A DNA stretch of 64,000 nucleotides from Bryopsis sp. KO-2023 (lineage: Eukaryota > Chlorophyta > Ulvophyceae > Bryopsidales > Bryopsidaceae): the NCBI GenBank assembly GCA_030272585.1, contig BSYQ01000012.1, forward strand, positions 930,001 to 994,000. The letters run 5' to 3'. This document shows, in pieces, positions 54,901-62,064 of this stretch. Below the pieces are notes generated by a model. It did not search any database. It saw only the letters and a program-made list of their open reading frames with translations, and was not told where the DNA came from. Position 1 is the stretch's first letter, and each line of letters begins with the position of its first letter. The position numbers and the translations under genes are program-made.

Positions 54901-57455
54901 CGCGCCAGACGTAACGGTGGAGAGAACGAACCCAGACGGGAGCTTGGAGGTGGTTGGACGACTCAGCGAAACGCGAAAGGGGGTCTCGGTGGATGCGACG
55001 AAAGAGTGCGGGCTGTGCCAGCTGCGGGAGCACACGGTCATGGCGCCGAGGGTGCTGACGTCCTTGCGGATTGCGGTCATCAGTCCACCCCTGCCAACGC
55101 AGCCAGCCTCCCCGGGACGAACCAATCGTGACTGCGTGCCACTTCGAGAGATCCGCTGGAGTGTGCCCGCGCTTGCGCCAAAGAGGGGCTTGAAACGTCC
55201 GGCGACCTGAGGCAGGAATCGACAGGAGGTGTGACCATGGGAGTTGATGATTGAATGTGGTTTGCTCAGGGGGTGCAGTGAAAGAGTTGGTGATTTGGGG
55301 CTGTCCAGTTTCTGGTGATCAGTGTGTTGGAAGTGGAATTTTTCAAGGGCTGTCCAGTTTCTGGTGATCAGTGTGTTGGAAGTGGAATTTTTCAGGCAGG
55401 GTTAAACCCTTAGGGCTGTCCAGTTTCTGGTGATCAGTGTGTTGGAGGTGGACAAGGATCTTTTTGCAGTTTCTGATCAGGTTGAGATGAAAACTCTGAA
55501 GTTTGCAACCTGTTTTGGTTATGAAAATGGTTCACCTGTTGATACATTGCAAGTCCAGCAGGGGTAAGATGTTATTGCTAGAGAATTCCATATTTGCAAT
55601 CTGAAATAAGAGTTACTGAATTAGCAAAAGGGAGAGTAAAGAATTGCATGGTGACCTTTGAGGGAAGTCCAGTCAAATGGGTTTTTATTATACAGAGTTG
55701 CAATGGATTGGGTAATCAGGTGACTCAGGTATTCTGCAGGAAAAGGGGGTTTTTGTTTGCCAAGAAGTTTTGGTGTCTCAGCTGACCTTGTGGGCTGTAG
55801 GAAAATCTTCTAGGGAAGGCAGAATTAAACTGACTATGATTTCCTTGTTGCTTTGAACTTTTTATAAGGTAGTTTTTCTGGATTTTCTGGGTAGTGCAAG
55901 ATGGTGACAGAAACAAACACTTCAGGTTGTAATTTTCCAGCAAGGGTGTTACCAATTGATTTTTCAGGGTATTTTGGGTTTCTGATGCATTAGGACAATT
56001 TCCTGAATACAGTGTTTTTGCAGAACTGCTTTGACTTCCTTATATAACATAACCCCTTTCGAAACCCAGTTTCTGTGGCAGAGAAGTTAAAAAAAAAAAA
56101 AGTTGACATCCAAAAAGGGGCAAAGGTTGTTATTATAATCTTTTGGGGCAGTAAGGGACTACTGCCAACTAGATGGGGAGGAATGTAAGGATTCTACAGT
56201 TCAGGGGAACTGTCAGATCCTCAGTTCAGGGAACTGGCAGACCTGCAGTTCAGGGGAACTGACAGGCCTGCAGTTCTAGGGAACCAGCAATGCTGCAGCC
56301 GGTTTGCTGCAGCAGGGCGGAACCCTTAGATCTGTGAATGGGGGCTGACAGCTCAGCAGACGCTTTTCTGCAGGGCTGGCAGCTCAGAAGGTTTCAGACA
56401 GGGGACCTGACACTGAGGCAGACTGTCAGGTCATGTTGATGGATAGGACCTTGAACGATCAGTTTGGATCAGAGGTGCAGCCTAGGGTATTTGGGCAGCA
56501 CCTCAGGGTATTCTTGTAACTCGATTTTGGGGTTGAACACTCTCTCTCTCCCGCTCTCTCGTGTCAGAACTTGTTGCAGCCTTCTAGGCTGTTGTTTCAG
56601 GCTGGCAGACTGCTTCAGAGTCGCAGTCTACAGCGCAGTCTTTACACACAGGTTCAGGTTCATAAACAGACTCCTCGTCCGTCATACTCCACGGGTTTTC
56701 CGGCAGCTGCTCAGAGGATCCCTCAGGTTCAGGTTCAGATTCAGGTTCATCTGCGGTTGGAAGTGTAGCTTCAGGCAAAATCTCTTGTGCAGGATCAGGT
56801 GCTGGAAGACTTGCAGCTTCGATGCTCCAGTCGAACGTTCTGCTCAGATCTAGATCAACCTCGTGCATGGTTGCAACCTCCTCTCTGAGCTGGTCCAGAT
56901 GAGGCAATAGCTGGCGATCACGAAGGAGTTCTGCAAAAGACAGAATGTGAATGAGAGGGCAGAGAGAAAAACAACCTAATTTGAACCTGATGCTGGACTG
57001 CTCACCTGTAGGCACCATGTAGGGGTATTCCATGTCCCCCAGGTTGGTGCTCCCCTTCCTGGTCAGTCCTGGAGGTGTCACCTGAATGGAATCGAGTATG
57101 GGGTCGATGCGCCTTTCAGGGGGGTTGCCCGCTCGGTACGCTCGCAAGAAAAGTTCGTCTTCGCTTCCCGCAGCGCTGTCCAGGGCGGATGCAGCTTTCC
57201 AGAACAGAGCCTAGGAAGACAAGTAACAGTAACCCTAAGTCAAAACATTCGAAACAGAAACAGCGCAGCAGATAGCAGGCAGCATACACTTACATTTTCC
57301 AGACCAAAATACGTGTTAAGCGACGTCAAATGCCGGAACACCACCTCGGCGGCATCCCGATCTACCACCGTCCCGGGCTGGAACAGGTCTGTTCGGTTTT
57401 GGAGCCTGTTCCGGAGCCTCACGACATACTGCCGTGCTTTGAGTTCCACGTACAT
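36997..57455 (-). CDS. hAT second gene (accessory ORF), split by gypsy
   Basis: Exons 57294-57455, 57006-57210 and a last exon lying on both sides of the gypsy insertion (56647-56930 and 36997-37991). With one copy of the 5-bp duplication discounted, the three exons stay in frame for 546 codons plus a stop. Exon 1 starts MYVELKARQYVV and ends at a GTAAGT donor. The middle is acidic (DEPESEPEPEGSSE). The C-terminal half has eight copies of a 15-residue repeat (GGRGPPPNMFRAAEA type), then GGQ repeats, then a folded-looking tail with QTEYAFFPDFTIQFP and ENDREVRDL-like charged sequence. No known domain recognised. Its place inside a hAT element, convergent to the transposase, suggests an accessory protein of transposition or a captured host gene. 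The gypsy insertion disrupts it here. Confidence 0.75.
37480..37980. repeat. In-gene repeats of the hAT second ORF
   Basis: A 9-bp repeat (CCACCCTGA and variants) at about 37480-37552 codes the GGQ stretch. A 45-bp repeat, about eight copies from 37617 to 37980, codes the GGRGPPPNMFRAAEA units; copies differ at few positions, implying recent expansion or conversion. Confidence 0.85.
37992..38352 (+). repeat. Gypsy 5' LTR, first part
   Basis: Starts TGTAAGGATTCTACAG and matches the 3' LTR base for base as far as I can compare. It ends at the 5-bp duplication CTCTC (38348-38352). Confidence 0.92.
38353..38992 (-). repeat. Nested element LTR (3' in its sense)
   Basis: Ends in plus coordinates at TCCTTACA, followed by the inverted purine tract TTCCTCCCCATC. 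Confidence 0.87.
38993..47406. other. Interior of nested element, no coding domain seen
   Basis: 8.4 kb, with only short open frames apart from inverted similarity to gypsy at 43250-43700. Three units of about 62 bp containing CGCACGCCGTACACGGCCTG lie at 43048-43200. The stretch 46250-47350 is dense in CTGCGC words. A TRIM sits at 40109-40646. Confidence 0.6.
40109..40646 (-). mobile_element. TRIM, 71-bp LTRs
   Basis: Two identical 71-bp direct repeats (40109-40179 and 40576-40646), each TGATACACGATACGGG to CCCGTATCA, enclose 396 bp. The target duplication is TCCTC (40104-40108, 40647-40651). Read on the minus strand, the primer-binding site TGGTTTCGGAGC lies two bases after the 5' LTR (40573-40562), and a purine tract (GGGGGGGACGAGA) precedes the 3' LTR. 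There is no coding sequence, as expected of a terminal-repeat retrotransposon in miniature. Identical LTRs suggest a young copy. Confidence 0.9.
47407..48035 (-). repeat. Nested element LTR (5' in its sense)
   Basis: Pairs with 38353-38992. Differences are concentrated in the first 400 bp in plus coordinates, and the last 250 bp look identical. Confidence 0.87.
48036..48142 (+). repeat. Gypsy 5' LTR, second part
   Basis: Begins with the second copy of the duplication CTCTC and continues to TTTACA, identical to the end of the 3' LTR. Confidence 0.92.
48143..48740 (+). other. Gypsy leader
   Basis: Untranslated leader after the primer-binding site. It contains about three units of a roughly 60-bp repeat built on GGCGCAGCTTTC (48235-48350). 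A 160-codon open frame (48485-48967) begins here and overlaps the gag frame; its role is unknown. Confidence 0.6.
48741..50009 (+). CDS. gag: Gypsy gag
   Basis: 422 codons. It contains a retrotransposon gag (capsid) domain (LNEWQVQLQTYYDL through GLNDRLRTKVEM), an Arg/Ser-rich repeat region (QSRGRSQSRGRS), and a CCHC zinc knuckle CYNCGKLGHFAVDC near the C-terminus. This is the structural protein of the particle. It overlaps pol by 16 bp with pol in the -1 frame, the arrangement used by many family members for programmed frameshifting. Confidence 0.88.
   Translation: MVILSDTTTVLTLSVRSTDRRGQRRKGVSGTGGMSGTDEHPQMGTPAPDPFDLQGLRRGMAEMQEEILHLRQVAANVNAQMDDAVRHAVRTRLAEQHPPAALGKARAKGPDSWYGDPQDVPLNEWQVQLQTYYDLTATRDREQQVLVAAGCLRGAAGTWWRSRYEEAMAGQRALPTDLTALVADLRRQFGKTNENKDFRREWSRLKQGRMSVAEYVHDFRRLMLQINDSNAGEQLFRFIEGLNDRLRTKVEMEDPADLERAIALAATWEGPLEIYRREGRRGRSPRGRRESSRRDRSQSRGRSQSRGRSQSRGRSQSRGRSQSFNRGRFDDRQTPRYIPQSGDRMEVDGLQRNRVGFDDGKRRDASRSKSRGRSGSPRRQRRKSGESSSAGRSRMDAGRAAANVRCYNCGKLGHFAVDCQEN
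49994..54157 (+). CDS. pol: Gypsy pol with chromodomain
   Basis: 1387 codons in one frame. Order: a long linker; aspartic protease (DSGATDNF, about 257); reverse transcriptase with YLDDILIF (about 623); RNase H (TDASDYAIGAVL and TDHAPLKFLH); integrase with the HHCC finger (HACHESALAGH ... CIPCQRN) and the DDE core (LDFVGPLP, VSDRDSRFTSNFW, ETDGQTERANRT); and a C-terminal chromodomain (EEYLVDRILADR ... YLVRWQGYDQSEDTWEP, about 1333-1387). PR-RT-RH-IN-chromodomain order identifies a chromovirus of Ty3/gypsy; the chromodomain directs insertion to marked chromatin in known members. Confidence 0.95.
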   Translation: MSGKLSRLESGETASRGEEKQEDRSGVWEGRRSHPHKVLPQGRVAYGRGVHSKVDEPCVAVTEEKCVRFMDGISAGGGPWRDTGAGNSGGLREKVSSTASGLPKLGRLAVCLKSAMVDAGRGVAASADVSEKDSEGVVQEALTPAGSWSEIEGVDVPTVATTTQFSETVGAGPGGATPDLHDFSVHVGAAGDLRADTADLFSVREESGLGRPNEVCFKGYSLDEPPLLKLRGVHGGTQGMLKTTGFVADCFARILIDSGATDNFVSKDWLQENSIQTQHSEAVSEVQLADGRTSEKVEKELQASVKMGRFVSEEKMYAVTLGRYDLVLGMSWLIKHNPTIDWQEKIVALQGPQGRVVKLRMQTGRLEDCSTADLDLMSAHEVARAARKGLPMYLLNLREVNNGCSINGLESTDAVRGSEPETLSEEQKEAVELEKQIRKEFQDLFKEELPQELPPDRGVNHKIELVEGAEPVKKGLYRASFAEREELKKQLAELLKQGFIRPSKSPWGSPILFVPKKNGKLRMCVDFRALNKLTVKNRYPIPRIEELLDQIQGARCFSKIDLCAGYHQVRLDPADCEKTAFRTRYGLYEYIVLPFGLTNAPATFMNTMNHVLHDFLDAFCIVYLDDILIFSKSWAEHKVHLEKVMQRLREQKLYASASKCEICKEQVEFLGHELSAAGVQVLQSKVQVIRDWPPLTSVKDLRSFLGLANYYRRFIKDFSARAKPLTALLKKEAVWKWTEAEAAAMQDVKEALMSAPVLLVPDPSLRFEVITDASDYAIGAVLTQDQGQGQQPVAYESRKLQPAELNYATHEKELLAVVHALKVWRHYLDAQEFTVHTDHAPLKFLHTQPHLSQRQARWMETLQSFKFDIKYRPGRDNVVADALSRATHQAEEHGPQLNARIRLTADREFQQAVLAAYKKDPLCWQLIGAPSRPPHVKWDGLKLWRHVGHSWKWWIPEADGLREKILHACHESALAGHLGRRKTLHRVQQYYFWPLISGSVQKYVRNCIPCQRNKASTQKPLGKLQPLPIPDGRWTSVSLDFVGPLPRTQKGSDYLLVVVDRFTKMIRLIPTKQTVTAAGVADLFFQHVVRFFGLPQEIVSDRDSRFTSNFWRALWKKAGTRLAMSSSYHPETDGQTERANRTVQEILRSYVEPAGTDWDMHLDAAEFAYNSSINATTGFSPFYLMNGQQPRTPASAVAATACPAVDDWWSTWQTALQTCRRNIASAQARQRQGADENRRGGGFQPGDKVFLATKDLPLPQVLSRKLTAKYCGPFVVLKRLSEVAVRLRLPGHWKIHNTFHVSKLKPAFEDQEGSFPDREAPRWQPEPEMVAGQEEYLVDRILADRTVRGKKQYLVRWQGYDQSEDTWEPARNLRNAPDKLREFEIRS
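54344..55210 (+). CDS. Gypsy extra ORF3, RING-like
   Basis: Open frame between pol and the 3' LTR; frame open from 54236, but the ATG at 54344 (ATCAACATGG, directly after an A14 run) is the better start, giving 288 codons. A coiled-coil segment (about 55-110, ELERLRSKCQKVEQEKWKLQ) is followed by a Cys/His cluster with RING-like spacing: CSLC (150-153), LPCGKHRVCCRDLC (about 170-185) and CGLC (about 227-230). The tail is basic and Pro-rich (RGLKRPAT). RING fingers often act as ubiquitin ligases or dimerisation modules; function here is unknown. Extra ORFs in this position are env-like or antisense in other lineages, but this one shows no signal peptide or membrane span. Confidence 0.7.
   Translation: MDQQPANQAALIVSTPASSSEPAEAAPVVIPAAAVEKVDVIKGADEVVAFEEAVQVLRKRAVDVAELERLRSKCQKVEQEKWKLQGSLSAAESELKAWREWAKKMPVTRLDSEEELSFGFLDTGLPEPEKPAADQKSEMETALKETGRGCSLCFKTARSLGAPVRELPCGKHRVCCRDLCVQRLWYAPDVTVERTNPDGSLEVVGRLSETRKGVSVDATKECGLCQLREHTVMAPRVLTSLRIAVISPPLPTQPASPGRTNRDCVPLREIRWSVPALAPKRGLKRPAT
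55211..56183 (+). other. Gypsy 3' non-coding region
   Basis: No ORF. Three copies of a 51-72 bp repeat (GGCTGTCCAGTTTCTGGTGA ... GTGTGTTGGA) start at 55299, 55350 and 55422. The region ends with a purine tract before the 3' LTR. The last 37 bp also occur, inverted, next to the LTR of the nested element at 38993. Confidence 0.7.
56184..56646 (+). repeat. Gypsy 3' LTR
   Basis: 463 bp, TGTAAGG...TTTACA, with a TC-rich tract near 56540 that served as the insertion target in the 5' copy. Confidence 0.93.
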
Positions 57456-57594
57456 CGCAATCGATCAGCACTGCAGGCGAGACAACAACAAGATACCACG
57501 ATACAAAGGCGCACGGTGCGGTGAAGTTGAACAGGGAGCGAAGTCGATATATTCGGGACAGTACGGCAGAACTGACTAACTTTGGATTTGATCG

Positions 57595-58053
57595 GAAGTG
57601 ATGATCGGCGCAAAAGTCGGTTTTTGATTTCTTGGACCGATCATAATCGGAATTTGAAACCAAATCCCGATCAACCGACCATGATCGGAGCTGATCGGAT
57701 CAACGGCCGATTAATCGGCGTTTTACCGATCTTGATCGGCCGATTAGGCGTTTGCATGTCGCAACGCTTGATCGTGATCGGGATCGTGATCGGAGCAACC
57801 GATCAGATCGGTGATCGGCGAACCGATCACGATCACGATCAAGCTTTGATCGGCCGACCACGATCATCGATCAGGTTTTGATCGGCCGATCACGATCACG
57901 ATCATCGATCATGATCGGTAAAAAAAAAAAAAAAAAAGACCGATCATTTTCAGAATCATGTGGAACGAGATCGTATCAGGTCAGATCGATGAAACGACCT
58001 GTCCTGACATCGAAAATGGACGGCCGATCATTTCCGATCACGTCCATAGTATG
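57595..58053. repeat. hAT right end, GATCGG-rich
   Basis: About 20 GATCGG or CCGATC words, plus an A17 run near 57920. It mirrors the left end in composition but not in exact order. Confidence 0.8.
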
Positions 58054-59148
58054 CTCCTCGGGGGAACTGAGTGCTGCTGGCGGCAAAATATCATCAAGTT
58101 GCACAGCGGCAAAGCTCCACGAAGGATGGTTTGAAGAAAAAGAAACCCCCGAAAGAATCGACAAATCATGACGAACAAAATGTAGAGAAGAAAAATAGGC
58201 TATTGCATGAAACCAACGTCCAGCCGAAATCCCAAGACCCCCACTACGAACCGGCAGGCTGGTTTGCAACCAAGCCATCGAAGATAAAGAGAAACAAAAA
58301 AACTGTTCCATAGAATCCCGTAACAAACCATCAAAGCGGTCCAAGAAGTGTTGGACACTGCTATACAAACAAGGAGGAGTAGTGCGAAAAAGATGCACCA
58401 CTCGACATGCCCCTAAACAGGAGCGCAAAAAAAGAAATTGTAGCTGAGAATCAGCAACCTCAGAAATACACTCAACCAACGACTTAACTTGCTCATATCG
58501 ACGATCCAAAAACGGTGTAACCCACTCATCAGACCCAAACGGGGCCCCCAACACATCCGCCCCCCAACCAGCACCAAACGAACGTGACAATTCCCCAGGA
58601 AGCGAATCCGCGGAAGGAGCTGAAGGCCAAAAGAGTTCACATTTGTGACGATTAATGTGAATCCCATGATGGGGTCCTAAATCACAAAGAAACTGAAAAA
58701 AACTGGACACTTGGTCAACTGGACCCCCAATGGTGCCGTCATCTAAATACCATAACTCCAAAGGAACAGAACACACTTCTCGAACTTCTTGAAGCACCTT
58801 TTCCAAACCCAAAGAAAATAAAAATGGTGCCAAAGGATCCCCTTGCTGCACTCCAATGTGACTGAAAAGTGTACGGTCCCCACACACTAGACGACAAGGC
58901 TGAGAATAGGAAGAAAAAACCCATTCCGCCATATCTGGAAAATGGGTATTAACCTCATGAAAAACAGAAGATCTATTCACCAAATTGAAAGCATTCTCCA
59001 TGTCGATCTTCAAGAAAACAAAATCAGACGAAGCATGGTGAGAAGCTAAAAACAAACGAGAACTGTGCACCACCGATTCTGCGCCACAGGCGGCAGCTAC
59101 CCCCCTTTGGTGCGGACCAAGAAAATCCGCCATTTCCCCACGAAAACA
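58054..59148 (-). mobile_element. LINE array copy D, 5' part with RT core
   Basis: Encodes the RT palm in a minus frame ending at the hAT junction: FLKIDMENAFN (motif A), GVQQGDPLAPFLFSLGLE (motif B) and YLDDGTIGG (motif C). The copy is truncated at 59148, upstream of motif A, so even the longest copy lacks the N-terminal region. Confidence 0.85.
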
Positions 59149-59336
59149 ATAGAAGCAATAGAAGCTAATTACACAAGTCCGTATTTATGTCCACAATCCA
59201 TCAACCTCAAACCCAATACTGTGTCTACCCTCGATCAAAAGCAAAAGAATCAAACGACAAAGAAGATCGCTCCAAAAAAGCGTTACCCTGAGGCCGATGT
59301 AAAGAAAGAGAGAGCTGCAATAGAAGCAATAGAAGC
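59149..59336 (-). mobile_element. LINE array copy E (169 bp) and tail tract
   Basis: A very short copy of the 3' end (59149-59317) followed by CAATAGAAGCAATAGAAGC (59318-59336), the same tract found at every junction. It marks the right edge of the array. Confidence 0.78.
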
Positions 59337-60033
59337 TTGTTATGTTAATAGGAAAACAAACATAATTACATGCGAAGGCGCCGCCCGGAATCTATTGCAC
59401 AGAGTACCAACAAAATGTAGTTTGCAAGATCAAGGAAAGTAACAGAAACGTGGCGATTCTCCTCCACAGAGTAATTAGAATCTTAGGAATCTATTAAGTT
59501 TTGAGAAGGCTGCACACCTGGGTTGGGGGGGGGGGGAAGTAGATGTTTGTTTCTTGACAAATAGTTATTATTTAAAGAGAAAATCAAACCAGCACACGAA
59601 TCAAACTTGCTTTCTTTTTACAATCAAAATCTCTCAAAAACACACTGCGTCCGTCCCGTTGCTGTTAAATTTTGATCATCGAAAAAAAAACGCACCCAAA
59701 AAACGTAACGAAACTAGGAAAACTCCTCAACTGTGAGGATATACCCTACCCCAAGGTAAAGTCTCGTACGAAGTTCAAAGATAGTGGGAAGAAAAACCCA
59801 CCTATAGTTTTAAAAAACCCAAAAACCCCCCACAAAAAACTGACTTCCAAATCGACTGCTGATCATCAAGTTACAAAAAACAATAATATAATAACTTTTT
59901 ATATATTTTTTTCTTCCAAGTTCACAAAAATCAATATTTTTTTTTTTGAAAGTTATCAGCAACAATTATCATACAAGCAAACAAAATTGATGGAAACATT
60001 TTTCCAAATCAGCCGACATTGTGCTGGTGAGTA
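59337..60033. other. Intergenic, duplicated flank
   Basis: No gene. A G12 run is near 59525. From about 59740 it is similar to 61830-62060 (AGATAGTGGGAAGAAAAACC), the 3' flank of the duplicated Gly-rich genes. Confidence 0.5.
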
Positions 60034-60666
60034 CTACCCGCAGGGGGGTACTCCACCGCCACCACCACCACCGCCGCCGCCTCCACCACCACGTCCATAA
60101 TAATAGTATCCTCCTGGAAAGTAGCCGCCGCCGCCGGCGCGGAAGTCTGTTCCTCCTCTGCAGCCGCCACCACCACCACTGGCGCCGCCGCCGCCGCCGC
60201 CTAAGTATCTCCCCAGCAAACGACGATCTACGTACACAACCCCAGATCATGACAAAACCTGCCTTCTGCGAAAAGACATTCTCTCATGACCTATTTATAA
60301 TCGCCACCAGATATCTGCACTCACTCAGGTTGGGGCGGCGAATCACAACAGCTTCGGCATCTACGACAGTTAGAGAGGCAATTAGCACTTCTTACAACGA
60401 CTTCGTCCCGATAAAACCGCACAACAGATCCAATCAACCCCGAACTTGGCATGAGAGAGGAGAGGAAATTTCTGAGAGGAAATTTCTGACAAGTTTCGTG
60501 AGGACAAAACACCACAAAAAACACAAGTGAAATGATACTCTAACGGCGCCCTGGTTTGATCAAACCAGGGCTTCATGAAGCGTTGCACACCTGTGTCGGC
60601 CGCACTCACAGCGGCAATCGCAATGGCTCCGAAGAGAACCATTGCCAAGACGTGGATGCTTGCCAT
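60034..60666 (-). CDS. Secreted glycine-rich peptide, copy 1
   Basis: Exons 60591-60666, 60325-60360 and 60034-60227 join with phase-1 introns into 101 codons plus a stop. Exon 1 is a signal peptide (MASIHVLAMVLFGAIAIAAV, then SAAD). The 36-bp exon 2 gives DAEAVVIRRPNL, where RR may be a processing site. Exon 3 gives NRRLLGRYLGGG, then Gly-rich sequence with CRGGTD and GGYYYYGRGG, and ends VPPCG. Donors GTGTGC and GTGAGT and acceptors ending GTAG support the splices, and the same structure recurs in the paralogue. Gly-Tyr-rich secreted chains of this type are structural or antimicrobial in several lineages; no family assigned. Confidence 0.75.
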
Positions 60667-60699
60667 CTCGAAAAAGTGCTTCAGATAGTCTTTAGCACT

Positions 60700-61020
60700 C
60701 TATACTTCTCTGTTCAATTCTCTCTCTATGGAAAAAGCGATCCAGATCGCAGTGGTTTGCGAAGGCAAGCTTGACTTCTGGCTGTGAAAGGGGAGGGGTC
60801 GACGCTTTCTAGAGAAAATGCAGCTTTTCCTTGATGTTACAACTACTGAACGAGGAAGGCATCTCTGTTGGTTGTGTGTGGTGGGATTGAACGAAAGCTG
60901 CGTACCTGGCAGTGTTTTTGCGGTTCAGGGTAAGCCCCTGTCGCTTCATTTCGGTCCAACAACCAATCGACGAGACGTCCCCCAACGTATTCGAAAGGAC
61001 CATTTTGGTTGTGGAGAGTA
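60700..61020. promoter_or_regulatory. Duplicated 5' flank of Gly-rich gene 1
   Basis: Closely similar to 62890-63170 upstream of gene 2: GCGATCCAGATCGCAGTGGT, GAACGAGGAAGGCATCTCTG and CCCCTGTCGCTTCATT are shared. The promoter was therefore part of the duplicated unit (spacing about 2.2 kb). Confidence 0.6.
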
Positions 61021-61139
61021 GCTCCGTTTCTTGCCACGATGTTTCAGGAAGAAGAGTTCAATCAATCAATCAATCAAAGGTTGGTTGATTTGTTCTTTTT
61101 CCGCCGCAGTTTCTACAAAGCCTCTCTTTCCAGAAAAAA

Positions 61140-61560
61140 AAAATCGTGTCGATCGGCGTTGCTTTTCTTCCTCGATTGGCGTTACAAGAAAACACTGGAC
61201 CGAATTCTCGTTCCGCTTCCCGTCTCTTTTTTTTTTCCAGGCCTTAAAAAAAACCAGCTGTTACCTACAGGCAACAAGATCGATCGATTGGGAATCGCGG
61301 AGTGATCGCCTCTTCGACAGCTTTTGATAGTTTTGCAGACAGCATCGCCCACACTCAGGGTTGGATTGGGTCTGAGGAGCGAACCAGGCCTGCAGACCTC
61401 TCGTTGGAAATGACGTCTTCATGCGATTGGCGGTGGTTCTACGTGTATTGGGTGGACAGTTTGCGCCCTCCTCGTGTTTCCCTTTTTGCTGGGTTCACCC
61501 ACCACAATCCTTCGCCACCCGCCATCGTGTCACTGGCCGGGGGGTAGATGCCAACTCCCA
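61140..61560. repeat. Shared 5'-flank module, copy 2
   Basis: Similar to 27480-27990. It starts about 475 bp upstream of copy 1 of the Gly-rich gene. Matching blocks include CTCGATTGGCGTTAC and GATCGCCTCTTCGACAGC. Confidence 0.65.
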
Positions 61561-62064
61561 TCACCAAGCGCAACGGCGGCGGTGTTGCATAGGTGGGAGG
61601 CAAAAAAAGGGCAGCACGTTTACAGAAATTTTGCTCGTTCAGAAAAAAGAAAAAAAACATGTTGGCTGGCTGAGGCCCCCAGCCCCCAACCAAATTGATA
61701 CCTTGGAATCATAAACCAACACAAACTCGAATTTTTTTTTACAAATCAAATTCCTCAAAGATAGAACAAACCGCTGCCCTCACCACGCTGCTGTTCAATC
61801 TTGATCATGGAAGAAAAAACACCCAAAGATTGTATCGAGACTGGGAAAATTCCTCAACTATGAGGAGATCATAACCCATTGAACCAACTTGAAAGATAGT
61901 GGAAAGAAAAACCCACCCATCGTTAAAAAAACAAAACTGACTTCCACCATCACCCTGCTGATCACCCTGGACTTCCAAACTTTTATTTTTGTTTCCTGAA
62001 GTTCGACAGCAAAAAATTATCATTCAGATAAATGAAGGAAAAATTGTACTAGTGCCGGTGAGTA

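Larger units (their letters stand above)
37992..56646 (+). mobile_element. Chromodomain Ty3/gypsy LTR element
   Basis: Flanked by the 5-bp duplication CACAG (37987-37991, 56647-56651). The 3' LTR is 56184-56646 (463 bp, TGTAAGG to TTTACA). The 5' LTR is 37992-38352 plus 48041-48142, interrupted by another LTR element. The primer-binding site TGGTTTCGGAGC starts one base after the 5' LTR (48144), and a purine tract (GATGGGGAGGAA) ends at 56183. Without the insert it is about 9.0 kb. The two LTRs look identical by eye, so the copy is young. Coding regions look whole; the visible break is the insertion in its 5' LTR. Confidence 0.93.
33087..58053 (+). mobile_element. Two-gene hAT DNA transposon
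   Basis: Terminal inverted repeats CATACTATGGA open both ends (33087 forward; 58053 on the minus strand). An 8-bp duplication CTCCTCGG lies at 33079-33086 and 58054-58061, and the interrupted LINE reads through once one copy is removed. Without the gypsy insertion the element is about 6.3 kb. It carries a transposase (plus strand) and a second multi-exon gene (minus strand), convergent, with a tandem repeat block between them, and about 350-460 bp of GATCGG-rich DNA at each end. Confidence 0.92.
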
